Assembly (NCBI RefSeq): GCF_000166715.1
Contig: NZ_AEMI01000002.1
Location: forward strand, 1 to 64,000
Source of the DNA: Leuconostoc gelidum subsp. gelidum KCTC 3527
GTDB taxonomy: Bacteria; Bacillota; Bacilli; Lactobacillales; Lactobacillaceae
Direction: 5' to 3'
Length of the DNA stretch: 64,000 nt
Shown: piece by piece, positions 7,884 to 16,419 of the stretch
Position numbering within the stretch: the first letter of the stretch is position 1
Layout: the number at the start of each line of letters is the position of its first letter
Made by a program: the position numbers and the translations under genes
Notes under the pieces: generated by a model
The model's database searches: none
Told to the model about the DNA's origin: nothing
What the model saw: the letters and a program-made list of their open reading frames with translations, nothing else

Positions 7884-10208
7884 TTAAAAATTACGCTTCG
7901 AATCACGTTTTTGACCTTGTTTAGCATCTAATGGCCCACGTCTTTGTTTTGGTCCTTCTGATTTGCCACGACGCTCATTTTTTCGCCGTTCATCGCGATT
8001 ACGCCCAACGCCAAATTTACCGTTTGATTTTGAGGCAACACGGATTTCCGTTGTTGGTGCACTATCTGTGTCAATTAAGATAAAATCAACTGTTCTCTCT
8101 TCCTTGTTAACACGTAGTACCTTAACTCGTACTTTTTGACCAATTTGGAAAATGCGATGCTTTGATCGCCCAATCAAAGCAGCATGCGACTCATCGTATT
8201 CATAATGATCATCAGTTAGATTAGAAATATGGACTAACCCTTCAACCGTATTTTCTAAACTAATGAATAGCCCAAATTTCAAGGCAGAATTAACAACCCC
8301 ATTAAACTCCAAGCCAACTTTATCCAACATGTATTCAGCCTTTTTCAAAGCATCAACATCACGTTCAGTATCAACTGCACGACGTTCTCTTGTACTGGTA
8401 TCCTCACCAATTTTTACTAATTTATCAGCATATTTTGCTTGTGATTCAGCACCATAACCATGTTTTTCGTACCACTTAATTAAACGATGAACAGTTAGAT
8501 CAGGATAGCGACGAATGGGTGACGTGAAGTGTGTATAATATTGTGCGCCTAGTCCAAAATGTCCAACAGGATCCGAAGAGTATTTAGCCTGTTTCATAGC
8601 ACGTAGCATCATTGTCGAAATCATTTGCTCGGCAGGATCACCAGCAACATCAGCCATCAATTTTTGCAACATACTTGGGGTCACTTTACTTGGATCACCA
8701 TAAACTGGATGGCCTAACGCTTTTGAAAACTCAAAGAAAGACTTGGCACGTTCTTCATCTGGTGTTTCGTGAATACGGTACAAAAATGGCACTTCTAATT
8801 TATCAAAATGCTCAGCGACCGTTTCATTAGCAGCCAACATAAAGGATTCAATCATGCGCTCTGCAGTCCCACGTTCACGCAACTTAATATCAATCGCTTT
8901 GCCATCCTCATCGACAATAATTTGAGCTTCAGGTGCATCAAATTCTATCGCACCCCGTTCTTTGCGCATTTTGTACAGAATTTCATGAAGTTCACCCATT
9001 ACTTTAAACATTGGTGTTAACTGTGCATATTCTTCTTGCACAAATATATCACCTTCTAAAATTTTATTAACTGCATCATATGTCATTCGTGCATGCGATT
9101 TCATTACTGATGTGTGTAAGCGATGATTCACTATACGGCCTTGTGGATCAATTTCCATCTCAGCAGACATAGCCAAACGGACAACGTTTGGATTTAACGA
9201 TGCAATACCATTAGAAATATTACGTGGCAGCATTGGTATGACCCTATCTGTTAAGTAAACTGAGGTACCACGTGTATATGCCTCATTATCTATAGTCGAA
9301 CCTTCGGTCACATAATGTGATACATCTGCAATGTGAACGCCTAAATGATAATTACCATTATCTAACTTCCAAGCAACAACTGCATCATCAATATCCTTTG
9401 TATCGGCCCCATCAATAGTCACAAGTGTTTGTTCAGTGATGTCTTCACGTCCCGCCCACTCAGTTTCTGGCACTTCTACAGGAATTTTTGCAGCATCATC
9501 CAAAACTTCTTGGGGAAATTCACTTGGCACTTTTTTTGCATAGACAATCTGTAAAATATCCATTCCTGGCTCATCTTTATACCCAAGTGTCTCTGTCACA
9601 TGTGCAATGAGTTCGCGTGGATGAATTTTGTCAGGGAATCGTGTGACTTCAGCAACCACAACTTGCCCATCATTTGGCATCAAGCCATTCGAATTAATCA
9701 GTACTTTAAAATTCATGGCTTTTTTATCATTAATTCTAAGCTCACCTATCATACCTTTGGCTTCAGAACCTATTGAAAATGTGCCGACAACACGCTCGTA
9801 GGCATGTTCAATAATTTCTTCAACTTTACCTTCAGGCCCACGATCAGGTGATGGAGATGGTTTGATGGTTGAAACAGATACTTTATCCCCTTGCATAGCT
9901 TGTAAAGTATTCTCGGGATTAATAAAGAAGTCGGGTAGTTCAGCATCATATTTCACAAAGCCAAAGCCCTTATCATTAGCCCGATAGTCTCCCATCGTGT
10001 AACCTGCATGATCACTATGTTTATATTGTCCGTTATCATCAAGAGCATCACCATCATGCACCAATGCATTCAATGCATTTACAACTTGTTGATAGTGACT
10101 TGCTGAGTTCATTCTTAACCCGTCAGCCATATTTTGTGCAGTGAAATGCTGCAACTGATTGGCTTTCAAAAAGCCATTAATTTGAGATTTTAATTGTTCA
10201 ATTTCCAT
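7884..10208 (-). CDS. rnr: Ribonuclease R
   Basis: A 774-residue 3'-5' exoribonuclease that degrades structured RNA and works with SmpB/tmRNA. Order: N-terminal winged helix (about 1-65), cold-shock/OB domains (about 70-240, DKGFGFVKYD), the RNB catalytic domain with TIDGADTKDIDDAVV carrying the metal-binding aspartates, an S1 domain (about 640-715, FNGVVNSALKFGLFISL) and a basic Arg/Lys/Gly-rich tail. The binding site is weak (AGAAAG). Part of the secG-rnr-smpB group. Confidence 0.95.
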   Translation of the reverse strand: MEIEQLKSQINGFLKANQLQHFTAQNMADGLRMNSASHYQQVVNALNALVHDGDALDDNGQYKHSDHAGYTMGDYRANDKGFGFVKYDAELPDFFINPENTLQAMQGDKVSVSTIKPSPSPDRGPEGKVEEIIEHAYERVVGTFSIGSEAKGMIGELRINDKKAMNFKVLINSNGLMPNDGQVVVAEVTRFPDKIHPRELIAHVTETLGYKDEPGMDILQIVYAKKVPSEFPQEVLDDAAKIPVEVPETEWAGREDITEQTLVTIDGADTKDIDDAVVAWKLDNGNYHLGVHIADVSHYVTEGSTIDNEAYTRGTSVYLTDRVIPMLPRNISNGIASLNPNVVRLAMSAEMEIDPQGRIVNHRLHTSVMKSHARMTYDAVNKILEGDIFVQEEYAQLTPMFKVMGELHEILYKMRKERGAIEFDAPEAQIIVDEDGKAIDIKLRERGTAERMIESFMLAANETVAEHFDKLEVPFLYRIHETPDEERAKSFFEFSKALGHPVYGDPSKVTPSMLQKLMADVAGDPAEQMISTMMLRAMKQAKYSSDPVGHFGLGAQYYTHFTSPIRRYPDLTVHRLIKWYEKHGYGAESQAKYADKLVKIGEDTSTRERRAVDTERDVDALKKAEYMLDKVGLEFNGVVNSALKFGLFISLENTVEGLVHISNLTDDHYEYDESHAALIGRSKHRIFQIGQKVRVKVLRVNKEERTVDFILIDTDSAPTTEIRVASKSNGKFGVGRNRDERRKNERRGKSEGPKQRRGPLDAKQGQKRDSKRNF

Positions 10209-10238
10209 TTATTTATTCTTTCTAAATTTTTTCAAAAT

Positions 10239-10270
10239 AAAAAGTCAGTCTACAAAAAGAGCAAACTGAC
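10239..10270 (-). terminator. Terminator between secG and rnr
   Basis: GTCAGT (10244-10249) pairs with ACTGAC (10265-10270), followed by a T-rich stretch on the minus strand. The loop is long, so read-through into rnr is plausible. Confidence 0.6.
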
Positions 10271-10281
10271 CATTATATTTT

Positions 10282-10518
10282 TTAATGTGCTGATAAATAC
10301 ATCAACGCAAAACCAATAACAAACCACAGTCCACCTAAAATAGCAGTTGAACGGCGCATCACAGCTTCAAATCCACGTGACTTACGTTCCGCGAACAGAT
10401 CACCAGCACCACCTGACAGTGCTGATAATGCATCTTGTTGTTTACTTGGTTGCATCATAACTGTCACGATGAGCAAAAAGCCCACGACAATCAAAGCAAC
10501 GGTGAGTGTTTGTTCCAC
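10282..10518 (-). CDS. secG: Preprotein translocase subunit SecG
   Basis: A 78-residue protein with two hydrophobic helices (about 5-20 and 57-76) joined by a polar loop, the standard SecG hairpin. It contains the family signature region QDALSALSGGAGDLFAE. SecG supports SecYE translocation. It starts with GTG, supported by GAGG at good spacing. secG-rnr-smpB is a common Firmicute order. Confidence 0.92.
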   Translation of the reverse strand: MEQTLTVALIVVGFLLIVTVMMQPSKQQDALSALSGGAGDLFAERKSRGFEAVMRRSTAILGGLWFVIGFALMYLSAH

Positions 10519-10551
10519 AGTTATATCCTCTACTCTAAATCGTTAAGTACT

Positions 10552-10561
10552 ATTATAGCAA
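10552..10561 (-). promoter_or_regulatory. Extended -10 promoter of secG
   Basis: TTTTTTGCTATAAT on the minus strand: TATAAT at 10552-10557 with TG one base upstream. A TTGTGC lies 19 bases further up. Confidence 0.55.
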
Positions 10562-10626
10562 AAAACCATATCTTTTGCACAATAGGATTTTTATTCTAAA
10601 GACAACTCATAACACATACCTGTTGA

Positions 10627-10659
10627 ATGTCTTATTTGCTGTGACGTCATGTCTTATTT
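10627..10659. repeat. Direct repeat pair flanking TGACGTCA
   Basis: ATGTCTTATTT occurs at 10627-10637 and 10649-10659, exactly 22 bp apart, with the perfect palindrome TGACGTCA (10642-10649) between. It lies between the rRNA methylase stop and the secG promoter and looks like a protein-binding site. No terminator is visible in this gap. Confidence 0.5.
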
Positions 10660-10664
10660 TTCTA

Positions 10665-11438
10665 CTAATTTCCAGATGCTAAACTGAACATTAAAATGCC
10701 ACCAGCAATAGCCACATTCAGACTCTCAGCTTGACCTTGGATTGGGATATATAAATTAGCTGTTGTCTTGACGGCTAATTCATCTGACATACCTTGCCCT
10801 TCATTACCAACAATTAGAGCAAATTGTGTACTAGATTCAATTTCACGGTATGAGCGTGCCGCCTCGTTTAGTTGCGAACCATAAACTGACAAATTATTAG
10901 CAGTTAAAGCGTCTGTCCATTCAACCAAATCACCAGTCAAAACTTCTAAGTGAAATTGTGATCCTTGCATCGCACGGACAACTTTTGGGGAATAAGCATC
11001 TGCTGTTCCTTCACCAAATACAACCCCTTTGAAACCAGCAGCATCTGCTGTACGTACTAAAGTGCCAACATTACCAGGGTCTTGAATTTTATCAAGTAAT
11101 AACCAAGCGCCATCATGTACATAACTCGGGTCAAATGTTTTATCTGGCAATGAGATTTCTGCAAAAATGCCTTGCGGTGTATTCGTTCCTGCAATATGTT
11201 TAGCGACTTCTTCACTAATTTCAAAAGCTGGGACACCATGTGGTACATCAGGTAAATGTGTTTGCATCTGTTCTTCTGTGGCCATGACAGCATGAAACTT
11301 AGCATTTGCCTTAACTGCTTCCTCAACTAAATGCCAACCATCTAATAAATACGTACGATTTTCTTGACGTCCTTTTTTAGTTGCCAATTTAGCCCAAGCT
11401 TTTACACGATTATTTTGATTTGATAAAATACGATCCAT
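10665..11438 (-). CDS. TrmH/SpoU-family RNA 2'-O-methyltransferase
   Basis: A 257-residue SPOUT methylase with the three family motifs: DKIQDPGNVGTLVRTADAAG (about 117-136), LIVGNEGQGMS and IPIQGQAESLNVAIAGGI at the C-terminus, which build the knotted S-adenosylmethionine site. An N-terminal substrate-binding domain of about 95 residues (LSNQNNRVKAWAKL) precedes it, as in the YsgA group. The exact rRNA or tRNA target cannot be read from sequence. It sits between yidC and secG, a neighbourhood seen in other lactic acid bacteria. Confidence 0.9.
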   Translation of the reverse strand: MDRILSNQNNRVKAWAKLATKKGRQENRTYLLDGWHLVEEAVKANAKFHAVMATEEQMQTHLPDVPHGVPAFEISEEVAKHIAGTNTPQGIFAEISLPDKTFDPSYVHDGAWLLLDKIQDPGNVGTLVRTADAAGFKGVVFGEGTADAYSPKVVRAMQGSQFHLEVLTGDLVEWTDALTANNLSVYGSQLNEAARSYREIESSTQFALIVGNEGQGMSDELAVKTTANLYIPIQGQAESLNVAIAGGILMFSLASGN

Positions 11439-11474
11439 TTTTTTAATTCTTCCTGTCCTGTTATTAGAACTGAC

Positions 11475-11503
11475 AAAAGTACGTCAAATATCTTAACGTA
11501 CTT
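11475..11503 (-). terminator. Terminator of yidC
   Basis: AAGTACGT (11477-11484) pairs with ACGTACTT (11496-11503), then TTTT on the minus strand. Moderate strength. Confidence 0.6.
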
Positions 11504-11508
11504 AACCA

Positions 11509-12426
11509 TTAACGTTTTTGTTTTCCAACATTACGCTGTTTCTTATTTTTAGTCTCACTTGATTGCAATGTTTTCTGATCACCATCAGTAGATGTCACTG
11601 TATTCTTCGCCTTCGAACTCTCTTGCATTAAATCATCAGCCGTTTTTTTGATTTTGAATTCACGTCCAACACGTTTTTCAAGACCTGGTCGCTGGTAATG
11701 TTGTATCAACGTTTGAATAAGCGCAAACAAACCACCGACTACAAAATACAAACCAATTGCGCCACTGGCAATCATAGCAAAAACAAAAATCATTATTGGA
11801 CTAATAAACATCATCATTGCCGATGTTTTCTTTTGTTCTTCTGGCATATGTTGCATAGCTAACCATGCTTGAATAAGGTAAATAATACCAGCCGCAATAG
11901 CAAAAACAATTTGTGGCTTACCTAAGTTAAACCCTAGAAATTCAGCACCTTTCAGTGCTGGGGCATGTAAAATGGCCGAGTAAAGACCAGAGAAAATAGG
12001 TAACTGCATAGCCATGGTTAAAAACGAAATACCACCAATAACGCTGACATCATTTTCACGGTATAGTGACATCATTGCCATACTAGCTTGCTGCTGTTCT
12101 TGCGTTGTTCCTGCTTTACGTGTCAATGCCTGTAATTTGTCAATTTCAGGTTTTAGCGTTTGCATTTTAATTTGGTTAATTGTGGTGTTAACTTGTTGAT
12201 TCAAAAAGAAAGGTAACAGTATCAGACGCAAGATAGCCGTGATGATAATGATTGCCCAGCCAATGCCATTTACCCCACCAATGATATGTGCGATATCAGT
12301 CATAACATTAGCTAAAGGATGTCCAATCCAACGATACATTTTACTATGCTCGTCATAGCCACCAGTAATTAAGATAATGTCTAATATTACAAAAGCTGCT
12401 GTTAGAACCCGCTTTAATTGTTTCAT
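11509..12426 (-). CDS. yidC: Membrane protein insertase YidC/Oxa1 family
   Basis: Inserts membrane proteins with or without SecYEG. The 305-residue protein has an N-terminal hydrophobic segment, five predicted core helices, the conserved hydrophilic-groove arginine in ITAILRLILLPFF, and a long basic C-terminal tail (ending KKQRNVGKQKR) typical of YidC2-type proteins that bind ribosomes. Gram-positive YidC is usually a lipoprotein with a lipobox cysteine, but here the matching region reads LITGGYDEHSK with no cysteine, so it is probably not lipidated. The binding site AGGAG is 13 bases from the ATG, rather far. Confidence 0.92.
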   Translation of the reverse strand: MKQLKRVLTAAFVILDIILITGGYDEHSKMYRWIGHPLANVMTDIAHIIGGVNGIGWAIIIITAILRLILLPFFLNQQVNTTINQIKMQTLKPEIDKLQALTRKAGTTQEQQQASMAMMSLYRENDVSVIGGISFLTMAMQLPIFSGLYSAILHAPALKGAEFLGFNLGKPQIVFAIAAGIIYLIQAWLAMQHMPEEQKKTSAMMMFISPIMIFVFAMIASGAIGLYFVVGGLFALIQTLIQHYQRPGLEKRVGREFKIKKTADDLMQESSKAKNTVTSTDGDQKTLQSSETKNKKQRNVGKQKR

Positions 12427-12461
12427 AAGTTTGTTTTTTCTCCTGATTATTACAGAAGTCC

Positions 12462-12470
12462 ATTATACCA
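12462..12470 (-). promoter_or_regulatory. Extended -10 promoter of yidC
   Basis: TGGTATAAT on the minus strand (TATAAT 12462-12467, TG one base upstream) between acyP and yidC; no clear -35. Confidence 0.55.
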
Positions 12471-12477
12471 AGATTTC

Positions 12478-12750
12478 TTACTTAATAGCAAAATTATTCG
12501 ATTCAAACGGCGCAACTGATTGTTTTATTACTTTATCGACACGACTATAATAGCCCGGTCCTTGATTAATGACATCAATAAAAGCATTGACATTGATTTC
12601 TTGTCCCTGTACCCTCATTTCAACAGAGCCATTAGAATTATTACAAACCCACCCGACAAGGTGATATTTATTAGCCGTTTGTTGTGTAAACCAACGGAAA
12701 CCAACGCCTTGAACAATCCCATAGACATCAATTCGATAACTTTGTATCAT
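12478..12750 (-). CDS. acyP: Acylphosphatase
   Basis: A 90-residue enzyme that hydrolyses carboxyl-phosphate bonds of acylphosphates. The signature GIVQGVGFRWF (11-21) contains the catalytic Arg19, and GWVCNNSNGSVE contains the catalytic Asn37. The ATG at 12750 follows AAAGGG at seven bases; a longer frame would run back into the kinase gene. It overlaps the end of the histidine kinase gene by 23 bases in another frame, so translation is probably coupled. Neighbourhood with yidC is common in lactic acid bacteria. Confidence 0.92.
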   Translation of the reverse strand: MIQSYRIDVYGIVQGVGFRWFTQQTANKYHLVGWVCNNSNGSVEMRVQGQEINVNAFIDVINQGPGYYSRVDKVIKQSVAPFESNNFAIK

Positions 12751-13834
12751 TTGATTTCCCTTTATAAAGTGGCAAACGTATTGTAAAAGCGGATCCCGAT
12801 CCCAACGCACTTTCTATGGTAATTTCACCACCATAGGCTTCAACAAGACGTTGAGCAATACTCAAGCCTAGACCATTACCACCCTTTGCACGCGAACGTG
12901 CCTTATCAACACGATAGAAACGATCAAACACACGCATAGCCTCTTCACTAGACAACCCTTCACCGAAATCTTGAATCCCAATTTCGACCCGATTAGTCGT
13001 CTGTGACAGTGCAAAGTGAATTTCTTTTCGATCTAACGAATATTTCACCGCATTATCAGCTAAAATGATTAATATTTGTTCCATATGGTCTTGACGTACT
13101 TTAACATTTGCTTCTTGCATCAAATCATCATCAAGCGTAAAAATGAAATCCGGGTGTATCATCTTGAAATTATCAAAGACTCTGTGGACTAAGCCACCAA
13201 CTTCTGTAATGTCTTTAACATTTTCAATTGGAATTTGTTCAGCGCGAGTTAAGTTAAGCATCTCATTAATTAAATTTTCCATACGTTGCATTTCAGATAA
13301 AGATGATGCAATCGAATCATTCAAAACATCTGGTTCATCTTTCCCCCAACGATTCAGCAAATCCATGTGTCCTTTAACGATTGTCACTGGTGTACGTAAT
13401 TCATGAGAGACATCTGACACGAACTGTTGTTGGGCAGCAATAAGACTTTGCAATCGATCAATCATACGATTTAACACATTAATCAGATCAGAAAATTCAT
13501 CATTTGAACGTGCTTTTTCCGCACGAATTGTTGTCATTGGATCATCTTCAAAAGCCTCTATCGTCGTTTCAATTGACTTCACTGGGCGTAAAATATAACG
13601 TGTTACAATGAAAGTAAACATAAAAACGGCAATACCACCTAAAATAACAATCAGCCATAAGTACAGATATAGTTTATCTGGCAGATCACTATAATAGTTT
13701 TTAACCAATTCAGTTACAACAACAGCAAAGACACCAAATATAACAAAAAAACCAGACGCCATCCCCAATGAAAGTTGCCAACTCAATGAGAAACGACGTG
13801 AGGCTTTTTTAATTGTTTTTATTTCTTTAGCCAT
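12728..13834 (-). CDS. Sensor histidine kinase (CovS/LisK-like)
   Basis: A 368-residue membrane kinase. Two transmembrane helices (about 22-44 and 57-79) are joined by an outside loop of only about a dozen residues. HAMP follows (about 79-130), then the phosphorylated His144 in FVSDVSHELRTPVTIVKGH, the N box DNAVKYS, and G boxes DFGEGLS and GGNGLGLSIAQRL. With almost no extracellular domain it probably senses membrane state or a partner protein. The gene lies nine bases after its response regulator. Signal and regulon are unknown. Confidence 0.92.
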   Translation of the reverse strand: MAKEIKTIKKASRRFSLSWQLSLGMASGFFVIFGVFAVVVTELVKNYYSDLPDKLYLYLWLIVILGGIAVFMFTFIVTRYILRPVKSIETTIEAFEDDPMTTIRAEKARSNDEFSDLINVLNRMIDRLQSLIAAQQQFVSDVSHELRTPVTIVKGHMDLLNRWGKDEPDVLNDSIASSLSEMQRMENLINEMLNLTRAEQIPIENVKDITEVGGLVHRVFDNFKMIHPDFIFTLDDDLMQEANVKVRQDHMEQILIILADNAVKYSLDRKEIHFALSQTTNRVEIGIQDFGEGLSSEEAMRVFDRFYRVDKARSRAKGGNGLGLSIAQRLVEAYGGEITIESALGSGSAFTIRLPLYKGKSNDTKLSN

Positions 13835-13843
13835 AATATCCTA

Positions 13844-14533
13844 TTAGCTACGCATGACATAGCCAGTACCACGAACTGTCTGGATATAAGATGCTTTACT
13901 TTCTGGATCATCAATCTTATTACGTAAGTATCGAATATAGACATCAACAACGTTCGTTTCGACTTCTGAATCAAAACCCCAAACCTCTTTTAGCAATTGT
14001 TCACGTGATTGAACAATGTTAATATTTTCTACCAATGTCAATAACAAATCATACTCACGTTTTGTTAGATTAATAATTTGATCATCACGACGAGCAATAC
14101 GATTCTCTTTTTCAATACGCAAATCTTTGAAATTAATAATTGAGCGATGCTTATCGTTAGACTCCGTCTCAATTGCAATACGACGGAGTAGTGACCGTAT
14201 TCGTGCTAACAGTTCTTCAATAGCAAAGGGCTTAACCAAATAGTCATCCGCCCCATAATCTAATCCTGAAACGCGATCAATAACTGAATCACGTGCAGTC
14301 ATCATGATGATTGGCGTTTTCTTAGATTCGCGCAAACGACGAGCAACTTCTAACCCATTTAATTCTGGCAACATTAAATCAAGCAGAATAACATCATAGT
14401 TATTCTCTAACGCTGCATCTAAACCTGAACGACCATCTAAAACTGTTTCAACCTCATAGCCTTCATGCTTTAATTCAAGGCCTACAAACTTTGCCAAGTT
14501 TTCTTCATCTTCAACAATCAATACTTTACTCAT
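13844..14533 (-). CDS. OmpR-family response regulator (CovR/LisR-like)
   Basis: A 229-residue two-domain regulator. Receiver domain: acidic pocket with Asp9, phospho-acceptor Asp52, Thr79 and Lys101, all present. C-terminal winged helix (about 130-229) with NLTKREYDLLLTLVENIN and RYLRNKIDD, ending in VRGTGYVMRS. The sequence is closest in style to the LisR/CovR group, which controls envelope and stress genes in Firmicutes. It is first in the operon with the kinase, and a promoter sits at 14593-14621. Confidence 0.93.
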   Translation of the reverse strand: MSKVLIVEDEENLAKFVGLELKHEGYEVETVLDGRSGLDAALENNYDVILLDLMLPELNGLEVARRLRESKKTPIIMMTARDSVIDRVSGLDYGADDYLVKPFAIEELLARIRSLLRRIAIETESNDKHRSIINFKDLRIEKENRIARRDDQIINLTKREYDLLLTLVENINIVQSREQLLKEVWGFDSEVETNVVDVYIRYLRNKIDDPESKASYIQTVRGTGYVMRS

Positions 14534-14592
14534 TATTTATCCTCAACATTTAGATCGGCGACTACCGAATAAATTTCTTATTACTTCTCTAT

Positions 14593-14621
14593 AGTTTAGA
14601 GTAATTTTTGAATTTTTGCAA
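14593..14621 (-). promoter_or_regulatory. Promoter of the two-component operon
   Basis: TTGCAA (14616-14621), a 17-base spacer and TAAACT (14593-14598) on the minus strand, about 60 bases before the regulator. The -35 overlaps the spacing after the YceD-like gene. Confidence 0.55.
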
Positions 14622-14629
14622 GTATTTTC

Positions 14630-15175
14630 TCATTCTTTGAAAAAATCATCTAATTTAGCGAATCTCGGATCAAAATTTGAATTATTATCATCTTTTTTCT
14701 CATTTTCAAATGTTTCTTCACTAACAACATGCCAATCTTTCCCAGAAGGTAATTTATCATCTGCTATTTCTGCCGTTGTCAAAATTTGCAATGGCAATTC
14801 TGCAATAATATTATCAAGGATGGCCTCGTCAACATCTAGTGTATCGTTTTCTAATACAAAAACTGCCTCTGTTTCATCAAAATCTTTTAATCGTTGTTCA
14901 TCTTCAATATACCGTTCGTCAATTATAAGATTAATATCACGAATAACAGGTAACAATGATCGTGAAGACGGTACAGTAATTTTTCCAGTGATTTCGGCGT
15001 GAAGGCTGAGGTCCTCATTATCATAATAACGAATATCCCCTTTTACTTGCACTAACGACAAGGCCAAAACTGTAGTTGGAAAGCGTTTTTTTGCGTTATC
15101 TTCTAGATTAAGTTCTTCATCAAAAGTCAAGGCATTTTGACGATATTTTTGCAACTGATTTTTATTATATTTCAT
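14630..15175 (-). CDS. YceD/DUF177-family protein
   Basis: A 181-residue acidic protein of the DUF177 family (YceD in E. coli, YlbN in Bacillus), linked to large-subunit rRNA metabolism. The family core around ALSLVQVKGDIRYYDNEDLSLHAEITG is present, but the usual Cys-containing CSRCL stretch is replaced by a Cys-free sequence here. The ATG at 15175 follows AGGAG; the longer frame from 15229 lacks a binding site. In many bacteria rpmF follows; here a two-component operon does. It lies 65 bases after tmcAL. Confidence 0.8.
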   Translation of the reverse strand: MKYNKNQLQKYRQNALTFDEELNLEDNAKKRFPTTVLALSLVQVKGDIRYYDNEDLSLHAEITGKITVPSSRSLLPVIRDINLIIDERYIEDEQRLKDFDETEAVFVLENDTLDVDEAILDNIIAELPLQILTTAEIADDKLPSGKDWHVVSEETFENEKKDDNNSNFDPRFAKLDDFFKE

Positions 15176-15240
15176 TTTTTCTCCTAAATATCGCCATTCT
15201 AAAGATTCATTTATAATCTGCAATGACATTGCAGCTAAGT

Positions 15241-16419
15241 TTATTTCTTAGTGGCGACGTAAATTGGTTTACGAGTCACATCTTGTTGCTGACCAGCATT
15301 ATTTGCTAACATTTGCCATAATTTACCCGCCTTAAAATCTAAACGCAGATTAGTTTTGGTCAAATTTTGATCTACTTTGCTAATCAATGGTAATGTAGCT
15401 GTTTTTTTGATTCTATTTAAATATTGCTGACCAACATCGGTAAATCCCAAAACACGTAAGTAAGGATCTTGCATAACAGAATGCATTTGATCTACTTTAA
15501 CATTTAACAGCGTATATAGTAACGTGCGTTGCATCCGTGCAAATGTGTACCGCTTTGATTTCACTGATTTGATAAAATTTTGGTAGTTTTGTGGTCCTGG
15601 TTCACTTAATGCTACAGCTGCTAAACGATGTTCTAAGCCTTCCCCCATTTGGTAAATCTGGTTTAATTGTCCTACTGTATCTGTTATTAAACGGTACTTC
15701 AACAATGGCAAAAATTTTTGTTCGAAATTAATTGTATTGTTCATTGATTGTACATTTTGTAAAGTGATAGCTGGCACAACACTTTGTATTTTTTCTAACT
15801 TATTTTTATGTAACGCTAAACGAATTGCCGATGCTGAGGCAATTGTTTGCGTATCTGAAAGCAGCGTGTCATGATAGCCAGCTGCAACTCTTTGAATGGC
15901 ATGTAATTTAATATCTGCTGATAAACCCACAACAGCCTTAGCATATCCAAGTGCTAAAATATCGTTAGGATCTTCTAGTTTAAAACCTGTTTCCGTTTCT
16001 AACAGATTGGCATATGCACTTGCAAAAGTTTGATTTTTATCTTGCAAATCTTTTCCTTGTGCCACACTAGGTGCTTGTTTTGCCAAAGATAAAAAATCAA
16101 CATCAGCATGCTCGCTACCAAATACCATATCTTTCACTCCCAGCGCTGCTAATAATTTAACTGCCCCTTCGGCAAATAAATGACTTGGTTGCACTGCATA
16201 AAATATAGGTAACTCAATAACCAAATCAACACCGTTTTCTAATGCTGCTTGTGTGCGTGTCCACTTGTCAAACAACGCTGGTTCACCACGCTGTACAAAG
16301 TTACCCGACATAACTGCCACAACAACATCTGCCCCTGTTTCTTTTTTTGCTTGTTGTATATGGTAAATATGTCCATTATGAAAAGGATTATATTCTGTTA
16401 CTATACCAACTGCCTTCAT
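15241..16419 (-). CDS. tmcAL: tRNA(Met) cytidine acetate ligase
   Basis: A 392-residue enzyme that activates acetate with ATP and makes N4-acetylcytidine at the wobble base of elongator tRNA-Met. The nucleotidyltransferase signature GIVTEYNPFHNGHIYHI is at residues 5-21, followed by VVAVMSGNFVQRGEPA and DLVIELP, all typical of TmcAL (YlbM). The gene overlaps the upstream methyltransferase by four bases (ATGA), so translation is coupled. tmcAL next to yceD is the usual Firmicute order. Confidence 0.93.
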   Translation of the reverse strand: MKAVGIVTEYNPFHNGHIYHIQQAKKETGADVVVAVMSGNFVQRGEPALFDKWTRTQAALENGVDLVIELPIFYAVQPSHLFAEGAVKLLAALGVKDMVFGSEHADVDFLSLAKQAPSVAQGKDLQDKNQTFASAYANLLETETGFKLEDPNDILALGYAKAVVGLSADIKLHAIQRVAAGYHDTLLSDTQTIASASAIRLALHKNKLEKIQSVVPAITLQNVQSMNNTINFEQKFLPLLKYRLITDTVGQLNQIYQMGEGLEHRLAAVALSEPGPQNYQNFIKSVKSKRYTFARMQRTLLYTLLNVKVDQMHSVMQDPYLRVLGFTDVGQQYLNRIKKTATLPLISKVDQNLTKTNLRLDFKAGKLWQMLANNAGQQQDVTRKPIYVATKK

